Below, piece by piece: positions 1-8,275 of a stretch of 64,000 nt of DNA (position 1 is its first letter; each line of letters starts with the position of its first letter). The stretch is from Alphaproteobacteria bacterium (GTDB lineage Bacteria; Pseudomonadota; Alphaproteobacteria; UBA8366; Aestuariispiraceae), in assembly GCA_024743195.1 (NCBI GenBank), contig JANSXE010000001.1, positions 434,001-498,000 of the forward strand, in the 5' to 3' direction. A program made the translations under genes and the position numbers. The notes under the pieces are model-generated. The model worked only from the letters and a program-made list of their open reading frames with translations, was not told where the DNA came from and searched no databases.

Positions 1-792
1 CTTCAGGCACTGGTCGTAGGCCGGCAACGCGACCCCGCCCTCGACCAGGCGCGCGCATTCGGCCTCCGCGTCCTCGAAATGGCGCAGCACCATGGCGGTG
101 TCGGCGAGTTCGAAATTGTGCCGGGAATACTCGATTTCCGCCTGATGGTAGACCTCGCCATAGGTCATGGTCTCGTTGAAGGCGAGGTCGTAGACGTTCT
201 CGACCCCCTGGACGTACATCGCCAGCCGCTCCAGCCCGTAGGTCAGTTCGGTCGAGACCGGCCGGCAGTCGAAGCCGCCCACCTGCTGGAAATAGGTGAA
301 CTGGCTGACCTCCATGCCGTCGCACCAGACCTCCCAGCCGAGGCCCCAGGCGCCCAGCGTCGGGCTCTCCCAATCGTCCTCGACGAAGCGGATGTCGTGG
401 CGCATCGGGTCGATCCCGATCGCGGCCAGCGAACCGAGATACAGATCCTGGCTGTCCGCCGGCGAGGGCTTCAGAATCACCTGATACTGATAATAGTGCT
501 GCAGCCGGTTCGGGTTCTCGCCGTAGCGCCCGTCGGTCGGCCGGCGCGAGGGCTGGACATAGGCCGCGCTCCAGGGCTTCGAACCGAGCGAGCGCAGCGT
601 CGTCGCCCAGTGGAAGGTGCCGGCTCCGACCTCCATGTCGTAGGGCTGGAGGATGGCGCAGCCGCGCTCCGACCAATAGCGGTGCAGGGTCAGAATGATG
701 TTCTGCAGCGTCGCCTCGCGCGGGATGCCCAGGCGGGAAACAACACTGTCCGGCCGCGCGGCGGGCGCGGTGTTCTCTGTCGTCTCGGCCAT
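1..792 (-). CDS. glyQ: Glycyl-tRNA synthetase alpha subunit (3' end outside window)
   Basis: Catalytic alpha subunit of the bacterial alpha2beta2 glycyl-tRNA synthetase, a cytoplasmic class II enzyme that charges tRNA-Gly. The ATG at 792 opens a frame of 264 codons still open at base 1, so the C-terminus is missing (the family is usually about 290-310 residues). Typical alpha-subunit blocks are visible: [20 protein letters not shown] from about residue 49, then [19 protein letters not shown], and the FQQVGG / [16 protein letters not shown] region. Residues 1-25 are a family-variable leader. The beta subunit gene glyS would be expected beyond the left edge on the same strand. Family assignment is near certain; only completeness is unknown. 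Confidence 0.97.
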   Translation of the reverse strand, partial: MAETTENTAPAARPDSVVSRLGIPREATLQNIILTLHRYWSERGCAILQPYDMEVGAGTFHWATTLRSLGSKPWSAAYVQPSRRPTDGRYGENPNRLQHYYQYQVILKPSPADSQDLYLGSLAAIGIDPMRHDIRFVEDDWESPTLGAWGLGWEVWCDGMEVSQFTYFQQVGGFDCRPVSTELTYGLERLAMYVQGVENVYDLAFNETMTYGEVYHQAEIEYSRHNFELADTAMVLRHFEDAEAECARLVEGGVALPAYDQCLK

Positions 793-980
793 GGGTGCGG
801 GCGTCGTCCTGCTAAGCGGGGCGGCGCGCCGCCCCTCGTCAGCCTGCCAAGGTGCGGCGCAACATAACGGTCACACCGGGGGGAATCAACCGCGTGAGCG
901 GGGCGCGGGCGCCCCGGCGGGGAAACGCGCACGGACGGGCGGCGGCGCCGCGCCACCCGCGCGAGCGCCGGCGGCGTGCG

Positions 981-1092
981 TCCTTCGAGACGCCGCCTGT
1001 CGGCGGCTCCTCAGGAGGAGGGTTAACCCGCTGTTTCCAAAAAACGAAACCCTCGCCCTGAGGAGGGCGCGCCAGCGCCCGTCCCGAAGGGC
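981..1092. repeat. Head-to-head pair of dispersed alphaproteobacterial hairpin repeats
   Basis: Two copies of a roughly 43-bp imperfect palindrome in opposite orientation, at 981-1022 (minus sense) and 1050-1092 (plus sense), separated by about 27 bp. Each runs CCTC-CCTGAGGAG, a GC-rich hairpin, then TCTCGAAGG (TCCCGAAGG in the second). The same family recurs at 23264-23413, again as an inverted pair. Such elements are common between genes in alphaproteobacteria. They fill most of the 346-bp gap between glyQ and the small gene at 1139; nothing coding was seen there. Each hairpin could act in RNA as a processing or termination structure, which is inference. Confidence 0.75.
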
Positions 1093-1138
1093 GCCGCCGC
1101 CCTGCGCGCGACCGCCGGCGGCGTGCGTCAACCGCGCT

Positions 1139-1420
1139 TCAATAGGGACAGCCCGGCCGGCCGCAATTCTCCACGCCCTCGACCGAGACATAGGCCTTGC
1201 AGACCGGGCACTGCTCGGTGTCCTCGACGCGGCCCGGCTCGCCCCCCTCGTCGGCGCGGGCCTTGGTCGCCTTGCGCAGACGCTCGCCGAAGGTGCGCTC
1301 GCCCACCTTGCGCTCGCCCTTCTGCACGCGGTCCAGCCGGCCGATATACTTGAAGCCGTACCAGACCGCCGCGACGACCGCGGCCAGGACGAGCAGCTTG
1401 GTGAAGGAAAATCCGAACAT
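1139..1420 (-). CDS. Small membrane-anchored protein with C-terminal zinc-ribbon-like cysteines
   Basis: A 93-residue protein of unknown function. Residues about 5-25 form one hydrophobic segment (FTKLLVLAAVVAAVWYGFKYI), followed by a basic stretch rich in K, R and E. The C-terminus has a CPVC pair and CGRPGC, four cysteines able to form a small zinc ribbon. This predicts an inner-membrane protein with a cytoplasmic metal-binding tail. It lies just downstream of the S49 peptidase gene on the same strand, 59 bp away, so co-transcription is plausible. I recognise no named family, but GC usage and the intact cysteine pattern support a real gene. Confidence 0.7.
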   Translation of the reverse strand: MFGFSFTKLLVLAAVVAAVWYGFKYIGRLDRVQKGERKVGERTFGERLRKATKARADEGGEPGRVEDTEQCPVCKAYVSVEGVENCGRPGCPY

Positions 1421-1479
1421 GGGGCGGATTTAGCGGGCGCGCTCCCGCCGGGTCAAGCGCGGCCTCGGACTTCCGGCCG

Positions 1480-2334
1480 CTAAAGGCCGAGCCGCGTCCA
1501 GAGGGCGCGCTCCTCAGCCGCCGCAAGCAGACCGTCGGCGAGGCCCGCGCCCAAACCACCCCAGGAGGCGGGCGCGGCGGGCGTCTGCGCCGCGCCGCCG
1601 AAGAAGCGGGCCAGCCGGCCCTTGGGCGGGTTCATCAGGCGGAAGCGGGTCTTGTCGCCGAACACCTGGCGCAGGGTCGAGCGCATATCGCCCAGCCCGT
1701 CGACCAGGCCAAGCTCCAGACCGCGGGCGCCGGTCCAGAACTCGCCGCTGAAAAGCGTCTCGTCCTCCGCCTTCAGGCGCGGTCCGCGCCGAGCCTTGAC
1801 CCACTCGATGAACTGGCGGTGCAGCTCGCCCTGGATGGCCTTGAGGCGTTCGACCTCGTCCTCCTTCTCCGGCCGGAAGGGGTCGAGCATCGCCTTTCGC
1901 TCGCCGGCCGTGTGAACCCGGCGCTCGACGCCCAGCTTGCCAATCGCGTCCTGGAAGCCGAAGGAGGCGGAGACGACCCCGATCGAGCCGACGATCGAGC
2001 CGGGCATGGCGTAGACATGATCGGCCGCACAGGCCAGCCAGTATCCGCCGGACGCCGCCGCATCCTCGCAGAAGGCGTAGACGGGCAGGTCCTTCTGCTC
2101 CGCCCACTGCTGGATGCGGTCCGCGATCAGCGCCGACTGCACCGGCGAGCCGCCCGGCGAATTGATCGAGAGCGCCACCGCCTTGACCCGCCGCCCGGTG
2201 AAGGCGTGCTGGATCGGCGCGGCGAGGGTCTCCAGGCTCAGGCCGCGCCGGCCGAGGCCCGCGCCCGCGGAAATCACGCCCGAGAGCCGAAGCACCGACA
2301 CCACCGGTTTGCGGCCTACGCCGAACATCGCCAT
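1480..2334 (-). CDS. S49-family signal peptide peptidase (SppA/SohB-like)
   Basis: Serine peptidase of family S49, whose members degrade cleaved signal peptides or membrane protein fragments using a Ser-Lys dyad. The 284-residue protein shows the family core: INSPGGSP near 58-64, the nucleophile in AAASGGYW (Ser95) and the general-base lysine in AGERKAMLDPF (Lys147). The VGSIGV segment that shapes the oxyanion region lies at about 115-120. Unlike SohB or full-length SppA there is no evident N-terminal membrane segment, so it is a short SppA36K-type protein of uncertain location. Two in-frame ATGs (2334, 2328) are possible; the first has a GGAGCGAG stretch upstream. The next gene upstream is separated by a repeat cluster. 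Confidence 0.9.
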   Translation of the reverse strand: MAMFGVGRKPVVSVLRLSGVISAGAGLGRRGLSLETLAAPIQHAFTGRRVKAVALSINSPGGSPVQSALIADRIQQWAEQKDLPVYAFCEDAAASGGYWLACAADHVYAMPGSIVGSIGVVSASFGFQDAIGKLGVERRVHTAGERKAMLDPFRPEKEDEVERLKAIQGELHRQFIEWVKARRGPRLKAEDETLFSGEFWTGARGLELGLVDGLGDMRSTLRQVFGDKTRFRLMNPPKGRLARFFGGAAQTPAAPASWGGLGAGLADGLLAAAEERALWTRLGL

Positions 2335-2442
2335 CGCTGCACTCGCTCCCGCGCTCGCCGATCAAAGGGTTGTGGGGAGATGGCGCTGCGCGGCCTCCGG
2401 GTCAAGCGACGAACGCGGGGCCTCCGCCCTTCCGCCAACTCC

Positions 2443-2690
2443 TTTATTCGGGGACACAATACTTTTTTCGTAGTTCGTATATTCGGGGACACAACACTTA
2501 TTCGGGGACACAATTCTTTTTTACTTATTCGCACTTATTCGTACTTATTCGGGGACACAATACTTTTTACTTATTCGGGGACACAATACTTTTTTCGAAG
2601 TTCGAGGGTCGAAGATCGGCGACAGCGAAAAAGTATTGTGTCCCCGAATAAAGATCGGCAACAGCGAAAAAGTATTGTGTCCCGGAATAA
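2443..2690. repeat. Cluster of seven TTCGGGGACACAAT repeats, direct and inverted
   Basis: Five plus-sense copies of TTATTCGGGGACACAATACT, or variants, start near 2444, 2480, 2498, 2545 and 2571. Two minus-sense copies lie at 2632-2651 and 2671-2690. Partial ACTTATTCG units occur at 2523 and 2533. The two inverted copies sit in tandem 39-bp units that also share AGATCGGC-ACAGCGAAAA. Copy 5 and copy 6 can pair into a stem of over 20 bp. The cluster is far more A/T-rich than its surroundings and lies between two same-strand genes, filling the 2335-2741 gap, which holds no gene. Similar GGGGACACAAT elements flank REP-associated tyrosine transposase (Y1) genes in other proteobacteria; no transposase is present here. 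Confidence 0.85.
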
Positions 2691-2741
2691 AAAGATGCTC
2701 TCGGGAGAACGGGCGCGCCGCATCGATGCGGCGGCGGCGCC

Positions 2742-3674
2742 TCACGCCGAGCCGGCTTCGACCGGCGGGCAGGCGCCGGAGTCGCAGTCGGCCTGGGCCT
2801 CGTCGATCAGCCATTGCCGGAACGCCTCCGCCGCCGGGCGCAGCGGCGTGCGCGCGCGATGGACGATGTAGTAGCTGGTCTGGCGCTTGTCCGCCGGCGG
2901 CTCGAAGGGGATGACGAGGCGGCCCGCATCGAGATCGTCGCGCACGAGCTGCTCCAATCCCAGCATCACGCCCTGGCCGTAGAGCGCGGCCTGATAGCTG
3001 AGCGTGGTCAGAGAGAAGATCAGGCCGCGCCGAGCGTCGACCTCCGGCGCGCCGGCCCCGGCGAGCCACAGTTCCCATTCCGCATATTCGCTGTCGTGCA
3101 GCAGGAAGTGGTTCGCCAGATCCTGCGGCGTCTCCAGCTTCGGCGCGCCCTCCAGATAGGCCGGGCTGCACAGCGGCACGAGGCGGCCGCCGACCAGCGC
3201 CTCCGCTTCCAGGCCGGGCCAGTTCCCCTCCCCGTGCCGGATGCCGAGATCGACCGCGTCGCGCTCGAAATCCAACAGCTCCCGCGACGGGTTGAGCAGC
3301 AGTTGGATGTTGGGCGCGCGGGCCTGGAAACGCGGCAGCCGCGGAACCAGCCAGCGCGAAGCGAAGGCCGAGGTGGTGGCGACATGCACCGGCCGGTTCT
3401 CGTCCGCCCGGCGCAGGCGCATCGTCTCCTCCTCCACCGCGTCGAAGGCGTCGCGCACCACGGCGAAATAGCGCTGCCCCGCCTCCGTCAGGACGATCGA
3501 GCGCCCGGCGCGGCGGATCACCGGAAAACCGAGCCAGTCCTCCAGGGCGCGCAGCTGCTGGCTGACCGCCGCATGGGTGACGTTCAGGTCGGCCGCCGCC
3601 TTGCTTACGGAGAGATGACGGGCCGTCGCCTCGAAGGCGCGCAATTGGGTGAGATTGGGCATGTCGCGTCGCAT
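2742..3674 (-). CDS. LysR-family transcriptional regulator (GcvA-like)
   Basis: A 310-residue LysR-type regulator. The N-terminal winged helix-turn-helix spans about residues 5-65 (LTQLRAFEATARHLSVSKAA, then THAAVSQQLRALEDWLG). The effector-binding domain from about 95 to 295 begins with the GcvA-like VHVATTSAFASRWLVPRLPRF. GcvA-type proteins bind small amino-acid-like ligands and often control a divergent gene. Here an 85-aa gene diverges, with a palindromic LysR-box candidate between. The ATG at 3674 is used; ATG 3662 is an alternative, and neither has a strong ribosome-binding site. The C-terminal tail carries CDSGACPP, an unusual cysteine pair. The target and ligand cannot be read from sequence. 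Confidence 0.93.
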   Translation of the reverse strand: MRRDMPNLTQLRAFEATARHLSVSKAAADLNVTHAAVSQQLRALEDWLGFPVIRRAGRSIVLTEAGQRYFAVVRDAFDAVEEETMRLRRADENRPVHVATTSAFASRWLVPRLPRFQARAPNIQLLLNPSRELLDFERDAVDLGIRHGEGNWPGLEAEALVGGRLVPLCSPAYLEGAPKLETPQDLANHFLLHDSEYAEWELWLAGAGAPEVDARRGLIFSLTTLSYQAALYGQGVMLGLEQLVRDDLDAGRLVIPFEPPADKRQTSYYIVHRARTPLRPAAEAFRQWLIDEAQADCDSGACPPVEAGSA

Positions 3675-3683
3675 GGATTCAAT

Positions 3684-3700
3684 TGTAATCTGAACTTACA
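3684..3700. promoter_or_regulatory. Palindromic LysR-box candidate
   Basis: TGTAA-TCTGAAC-TTACA is a perfect 5-bp inverted repeat with a 7-bp spacer, matching the T-N11-A layout bound by LysR regulators. It lies 10 bp upstream of the LysR start and about 110 bp upstream of the divergent small gene at 3811, inside an unusually A/T-rich intergenic stretch. Autoregulation plus control of the divergent gene is inferred. Confidence 0.5.
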
Positions 3701-3810
3701 TATTTGCAAGAATTGCTGGCTCGCGATTCGACCGGATCAAGCGTATCTATCTCCTCAGACGGGGACACGAAGCCCCAGCAGATACGACAAAAGCTGTAAG
3801 GAGAGATGCC

Positions 3811-4068
3811 ATGAACCCCCTGCATGACGCCATCATCAGCCTGAACCCGATCGATCTCTGGACCGTCGACGCCCGCCACGATCCGAAAGGCGCGCAGACC
3901 CTGCATGAGCGGATCGCGCTGCAGCGCGCGGAAGAGCGCACCCGCGCCCGTCAGCGCCGGCAACGCCTGGCGGAGGCCGTGGGCGGCGCGGTCGCCAGCG
4001 CCTATCGGCGCCTGACCGGGGCGCTGCAGCCTCAGGAGCCGTCGGGCCGCCCTGTCGGCTGCGGCTGA
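3811..4068 (+). CDS. Small basic protein of unknown function, divergent from LysR gene
   Basis: An 85-residue protein, not recognised. It starts at an ATG 8 bp after a good AAGGAGAG ribosome-binding site, which is the main support for it. Residues 28-60 are very rich in Arg, Glu, Gln and Ala (LHERIALQRAEERTRARQRR) and probably form a charged amphipathic helix or short coiled coil. The C-terminus is poorly ordered. It has no signal peptide or membrane segment. It diverges from a GcvA-like regulator with a shared palindrome, so it is the most likely local target of that regulator. Confidence 0.6.
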   Translation: MNPLHDAIISLNPIDLWTVDARHDPKGAQTLHERIALQRAEERTRARQRRQRLAEAVGGAVASAYRRLTGALQPQEPSGRPVGCG

Positions 4069-4135
4069 GCGAGGCGCAGAGTTCGGCCGGCGCCGCTTCC
4101 CCGCCCCCTAGCCCCCGATCCCGCCTGCCCCGGGA

Positions 4136-4948
4136 TCAACGGGAAGCGGCGTCGGCCGTCTGGAGGGGCAGCGCCTCGCCGCCGCGGAGCACCGCCTCCG
4201 CGTCCGGCGTGTAGCGCGGCCCCTCCTTCTCATTCCCATGCAGAACCAAGCCCGGCAGCAGAACGTCCGGCCCGCGCACGCCCTTGCGCGCCTGCACGAC
4301 GACCCGTTTGGCGGCCTGCCCCTGGCGCGGCCAGAGCGGCAGGATGCGGATCGCGCCGGCGCGCCCGCGCAACAGCGCCAGGATCTCGCTCAACCGGTCA
4401 GCCCGGTGGATCAGCGTCAGGCCGCCCTTCGCCGCCGCCGCCCGCAGCATCGCCTCGATCCAGTCGGAGAGCCGCGCCTCGCCTTCGCGATTGGCGGCGT
4501 CGCGCATCGGGTCGGGCGACGCCTCGGCGCCCGCCGCCTCGTGATAGGGCGGATTGGCCATGACCTGGGCGAACCCCCCGGCGGCTGCGAGTTGCGGCGG
4601 GCGCAGGATGTCTCCGGCCAGCACCTCGACCCGGTCGGCCATTTTGTTCGCGGCCGCATTTCGGCGGGCCAGCGCGACGAGACCGGGATCGCGCTCCAGC
4701 CCGACGACCCGCGCGTGCGGAACGCGCGCCGCATAGCACAGCATCGCCGTCCCGACCCCGCAGCCGAGATCCAACACCGGCCCGCCGGCCATCCGGCCGC
4801 GGTCGTTCACCACCGGGACGGCGGCGGCCAGCAGCACCGGGTCCATGGCCGCGCGATAGCCGGCCGCCGGCTGCTCGATCGCGACGCGACCGCCGAGGAA
4901 GGCGTCGACCGCCGTCTTCGAGGGGGGCTGCAAAGGACGCTCCGTCAC
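4136..4948 (-). CDS. TrmN6-like tRNA1(Val) adenine-N6 methyltransferase
   Basis: SAM-dependent N6-adenine methyltransferase of the TrmN6/YfiC type, which in E. coli methylates A37 of tRNA1-Val. The 270-residue protein has the Rossmann motif I VLDLGCGVGT (about 58-67), an acidic strand-2 end GLERD, and the catalytic ANPPY (131-135) that marks amino-group methyltransferases. An N-terminal AFLGGRVAIEQPAAGYRAAM resembles the YfiC substrate-binding lead-in. Its start overlaps the stop of the DUF2007 gene by four bases (4945-4948), so the two are translationally coupled. The substrate is inferred from family resemblance; a related N6-methyltransferase of other RNA remains possible. Confidence 0.82.
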   Translation of the reverse strand: MTERPLQPPSKTAVDAFLGGRVAIEQPAAGYRAAMDPVLLAAAVPVVNDRGRMAGGPVLDLGCGVGTAMLCYAARVPHARVVGLERDPGLVALARRNAAANKMADRVEVLAGDILRPPQLAAAGGFAQVMANPPYHEAAGAEASPDPMRDAANREGEARLSDWIEAMLRAAAAKGGLTLIHRADRLSEILALLRGRAGAIRILPLWPRQGQAAKRVVVQARKGVRGPDVLLPGLVLHGNEKEGPRYTPDAEAVLRGGEALPLQTADAASR

Positions 4949-5154
4949 CAGTTCTCGCCCGCGTCCTCCAACAGCCGCCGCGCGCGGGAGTAGTCCTCGT
5001 CCGCGACCATCAGCCGCCGCTCCAGCGCGCCGATCGAGCCTTCGGCGATGCTGGCGTGCAGATCCATCATAAGCGCCTCGATCCCGCTTTCCGCCAGAAG
5101 CGCCGTCAGGAAGCTGAGGCGCACGGGATCGTTGCTGCGCACGACCTCCCTCAT
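4945..5154 (-). CDS. DUF2007 domain protein
   Basis: A 69-residue protein of the DUF2007 family, small soluble proteins thought to bind signalling ligands or act as regulatory modules; no reaction is established. The family pattern is complete: an N-terminal strand (MREVVRSNDPVRLSFLTALL), a central AESGIEALMMDLH, then LERRLMVADEDYSRARRLLEDAG. It sits between a class III cyclase and the TrmN6-like gene, overlapping each by 4 bases (ATGA arrangement at 5151-5154 and 4945-4948). That indicates one polycistronic message with coupled translation. Confidence 0.85.
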   Translation of the reverse strand: MREVVRSNDPVRLSFLTALLAESGIEALMMDLHASIAEGSIGALERRLMVADEDYSRARRLLEDAGENW

Positions 5155-6986
5155 GGCGCGATCTGCATGTCGACCGCCTCGTGACGGGCGGCCTCCGCGG
5201 CGCCGTCCTCCACCTCGTCGGCCACGGTGTACAGTTTGACCGGCGCGGCGCGGCCCGGCAGGTGATGCTCGCCCAGATCGACCAGCGGCGCGCCCTCGAC
5301 CGCCGCGGCCGTCGTCGCAGAGATCAGGATGTCGCCGCCCAATTGCTTGTTGAAGGCCTCGAGCCGCGCGGCGAGGTTCACCGCGTCCCCGTGCACCGTG
5401 TAGCTGAGACGGTCGGAGGCCCCGACGTTCCCGGCGACCAGCGGTCCGGTATTGACGCCGAAGCGCACCGAAAGCCGCCGGCCGTCATAGCGCCGGGTGC
5501 GCAGCGCTTGGCGCATTTCAAGCGCCGCCGCGACCGCCTCGCGGGCGTGGTTCGGGTCGGCCGCCGGCACGTTGAAAACGGCCAGAATGGCGTCGCCCTG
5601 GAACTGGGTGATGACGCCGCCATGGCGCTCGATGATCGCCGTCATGTCGCTGAAATAGGCGTTCAGCATCGCGACCACCGCGTCCGGCTCCATCCGTTCG
5701 GCCAGGTTCGTGAATCCGGCTATGTCGCTGAACAGAACCGTCGCCGTCGCCGTCTGCGGCGCGAGCGCGCCGTCGGCGCTCAGAATCCGGTCCGCGACGC
5801 TGGCCGGGACCATGCGGCCGAAGATGGCGCGGATGCGCTCCCGGTCGCGCAGGCCCGCGACCATGCGCTCGAAGGCCCGCGCGGCCTCGTCCAACTCCCG
5901 AATTCGCGACCGGGGCACCGGCGGCACATGGTGCAGTTCGCCCTCCGCCACCTGATGCGAGGCGCGGGCGAGCGCGCCGATCGAGCGGGTCGTATAGCGC
6001 GCCGCCGCGATCGCCGCCGCCATCGCCAGCAACAACACCACCACGCCGACGATCATCGGGGCCTGCAACCGGCGCTGCACGCCCGCGATCTGCTCGCGGT
6101 CGAAATAGGCGCCGACCTGCAGCAGGGCGCCGGGCGTCCAATCGAGGCTCCGCGCCACATAGACCAGGCGCGCCTCGCCGACCTCGGCCACCCCGACATC
6201 GAGACCGCCATTTGGCTGCAACCCCGGAATACGCGCTTGGCGGCGGGACGCGAAGGCGGCCATCGCGGGATCGCGGAAGTCCGCGAGGGTCGGCAGCGGC
6301 TTCTCGTCCGATCCGGCGATCGGCCCGTCGGCGAGCGCGGGATGCGCCAGCACGAAGCGGCCCTCATAGATCAGAAACGGCGTGATCGCCTCCCCGGCGG
6401 TCAAGGCGGCGAGGTCGCGCGATAGGTCCGCGACGGTCTGAATCTGAATGAGCGCGCCGAGAAAGACGCCGCGCGACGACCGCAAGGGCGTGCGCAGATT
6501 GACGGCCGGCTGACCCAGCGGCTCGACCCAGATCGGCTCGGCCCAGGCCGGTCCGGCCTGCGCGGCCACTTGAGCCAGCACGCGTTGGGTTTCCGGATCG
6601 TCCGACCAATCGACGCGCGACGCGCCCGCGCCGCCGCGGCGCACCCGAAGCCCGCGGCCGTCCGGCCCCAGCACCGCGAGGCCCACCACGCCCGGCGTCG
6701 AGGCCAAAGCGCCGTGCAGATAGGCCTCCAGCCAAGACGAGTCGAGGTTGGCGAATTGATCCGCTGCGATCGCCGCGGCGATCGCGCGGGCCTGACGTTC
6801 GATCGGCTCGAACTCGCCGGCGAAATGCAGCTCCAGCAGATCCATCGCGATCTGCGAGCGCTCCGCGCCAAGCTCCAACGTGTTGCGCGCGGTCGAGTAC
6901 ACCCCCGTCCCGCCGACCGCGATCAGCGACAAAGCGAGCAGTCCGCAGAAGCCGTATAGCAGAACAGAGCGTATCGACAGCGGCAT
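5151..6986 (-). CDS. Membrane-bound class III adenylate/guanylate cyclase with extracytoplasmic sensor and HAMP
   Basis: A 611-residue receptor cyclase that would make cAMP or cGMP in response to an external cue. Residues about 8-30 form the first membrane helix (VLLYGFCGLLALSLIAVGG). A periplasmic Cache-like sensor follows to about 305, then a second helix (PMIVGVVVLLLAMAAAIAAA) and a HAMP linker ending at RERIRAIFGRMVPASVADRI. The catalytic domain contains ATVLFSDIAGFTNLAERM with the first metal-binding Asp, FQGDAILAVFN with the second, and VRFGVNTGPLVAGNVG. The ATG at 6986 is chosen because GGGAGGAAAGG precedes it; the open frame extends 38 codons further without support. It is the first gene of the cyclase-DUF2007-methyltransferase operon. 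Confidence 0.92.
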   Translation of the reverse strand: MPLSIRSVLLYGFCGLLALSLIAVGGTGVYSTARNTLELGAERSQIAMDLLELHFAGEFEPIERQARAIAAAIAADQFANLDSSWLEAYLHGALASTPGVVGLAVLGPDGRGLRVRRGGAGASRVDWSDDPETQRVLAQVAAQAGPAWAEPIWVEPLGQPAVNLRTPLRSSRGVFLGALIQIQTVADLSRDLAALTAGEAITPFLIYEGRFVLAHPALADGPIAGSDEKPLPTLADFRDPAMAAFASRRQARIPGLQPNGGLDVGVAEVGEARLVYVARSLDWTPGALLQVGAYFDREQIAGVQRRLQAPMIVGVVVLLLAMAAAIAAARYTTRSIGALARASHQVAEGELHHVPPVPRSRIRELDEAARAFERMVAGLRDRERIRAIFGRMVPASVADRILSADGALAPQTATATVLFSDIAGFTNLAERMEPDAVVAMLNAYFSDMTAIIERHGGVITQFQGDAILAVFNVPAADPNHAREAVAAALEMRQALRTRRYDGRRLSVRFGVNTGPLVAGNVGASDRLSYTVHGDAVNLAARLEAFNKQLGGDILISATTAAAVEGAPLVDLGEHHLPGRAAPVKLYTVADEVEDGAAEAARHEAVDMQIAP

Positions 6987-7156
6987 GAACGAGCCCTTTC
7001 CTCCCGGTGAGTGTCGCACAGCGCTTGCGGGCGCGACAGCCCCCCTTCCCCTTGACCGGCCTCCGCCGCGGGCTATGGTTCGCGCAACGGCTGAACGCAC
7101 CCTGCGCGCATCGCAGAGGCGTTCGGGCGAGGGGCGACGGTCGAGGGGAAACGCCG

Positions 7157-8200
7157 GTGTCGAAGGTCGTTAAACTGCATGGCGAGGGAGCGAATGTCGC
7201 GGACGCCGGCGCCGGCGTTCGCAAGCCGTCCTTCGACAAGTTGGCCCGCCTGGTCGACGCCGACATGGCGCGCGTCAACCAGCACATCCTCGACCAGATG
7301 CAGAGCCCGGTGTCCCTGATCCCGCAACTGGCGGGCCATCTGATCGCGGCGGGCGGCAAGCGGCTGCGACCCATGCTGGTCTGCGCGGCCGCCCAGCTTT
7401 GCGGCTACACCGGCAGCCGGCATGTGGGCCTGGCCGCCTGCGTTGAGTTCATCCACACCGCCACCCTTCTGCATGACGACGTGGTCGACGAGAGCGGCCT
7501 GCGCCGCGGCCAGGAGAGCGCCAACGCGGTCTGGGGCAATCAGGCCAGCGTGCTGGTCGGCGATTTCCTGTTCAGCCGCGCCTTTCAGCTCATGACCGCG
7601 GACGGCCAGTTGAAGGTGCTGAAGATCCTGTCCGACGCATCCGCCGTCATCGCCGAAGGCGAGGTGCTGCAATTGATGACCGCCAACGCGCCGGAGACGT
7701 CGGAAGAAGACTATCTCCAGGTCATCCGCTCCAAGACGGCGCGGCTGTTCGCCGCGGCCACCCAGATCGGCGCCGTGGTCGCCGACCGGCCGCTCCGGGA
7801 GGAGGAGGCGCTTTACAGCTACGGCATGAACCTGGGGGTCGCCTTCCAGCTCGTGGACGACGTCCTCGACTACTCCGCCGATCAGGCGGCGCTGGGCAAG
7901 ACGGTCGGCGACGACTTCCGGGAAGGCAAGGTCACCCTGCCCGTGGTCCTGGCCTGGCGGCGCGGCGACGAGAGCGAGCGCGATTTCTGGCGTCGCACGA
8001 TCGAGCGGCTGGAGCAGGAGCCCGGCGATCTCGAGCAGGCGATGGCGCTGATGACCAAGCACGGCGCGCTGGCAGACTCGCTCGAACGGGCGCGGCACTA
8101 TGGCGCGATCGCCCGCGACGCGCTGGGCGTCTTCCCGGAGAGCGACGTCAAGGCGGCGATGCTGGAGTCGGTCGCTTTCGTGATAGACCGCGCCTATTGA
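7157..8200 (+). CDS. ispB: Polyprenyl diphosphate synthase (octa-/decaprenyl type)
   Basis: Trans-polyprenyl diphosphate synthase that extends farnesyl-type diphosphates with isopentenyl diphosphate to make the ubiquinone side chain; a C50 product is usual in alphaproteobacteria. The 347-residue protein carries both aspartate-rich motifs, LLHDDVVDE (107-111) and LVDDVLDYS (234-238), and the GGKRLRP diphosphate-binding segment at 67. The start is GTG 7157, placed 6 bp after GAGGGGAA; the frame runs upstream without a better site. It diverges from the cyclase operon. Chain length cannot be read reliably from sequence. Confidence 0.92.
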   Translation: MSKVVKLHGEGANVADAGAGVRKPSFDKLARLVDADMARVNQHILDQMQSPVSLIPQLAGHLIAAGGKRLRPMLVCAAAQLCGYTGSRHVGLAACVEFIHTATLLHDDVVDESGLRRGQESANAVWGNQASVLVGDFLFSRAFQLMTADGQLKVLKILSDASAVIAEGEVLQLMTANAPETSEEDYLQVIRSKTARLFAAATQIGAVVADRPLREEEALYSYGMNLGVAFQLVDDVLDYSADQAALGKTVGDDFREGKVTLPVVLAWRRGDESERDFWRRTIERLEQEPGDLEQAMALMTKHGALADSLERARHYGAIARDALGVFPESDVKAAMLESVAFVIDRAY

Positions 8201-8237
8201 GGCCGCGGCTGCGCGAATCGCCCCGCCGCCGGCAACG

Positions 8238-8275
8238 CATCACGTCGTCAACACATCACGCCGTCAACTCATCAC
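8238..8275 (+). repeat. 16-bp tandem repeat over the 3' end of the CBS gene
   Basis: CATCACGTCGTCAACA (8238-8253) is followed by CATCACGCCGTCAACT (8254-8269) and a partial CATCAC. The second unit contains the stop codon of the CBS-domain gene. It is probably a replication-slippage duplication that left the protein end intact. Confidence 0.6.

Noticed and set aside
2443-2690. CRISPR-like array
   Set aside because: Repeats occur in both orientations, spacing is irregular, spacers are not unique sequences of even length, and no cas gene is nearby.
5151-7100. Longer N-terminus for the receptor cyclase
   Set aside because: The 38 extra codons are Arg/Gly rich and precede a good ribosome-binding site and a natural membrane-anchor start at 6986.
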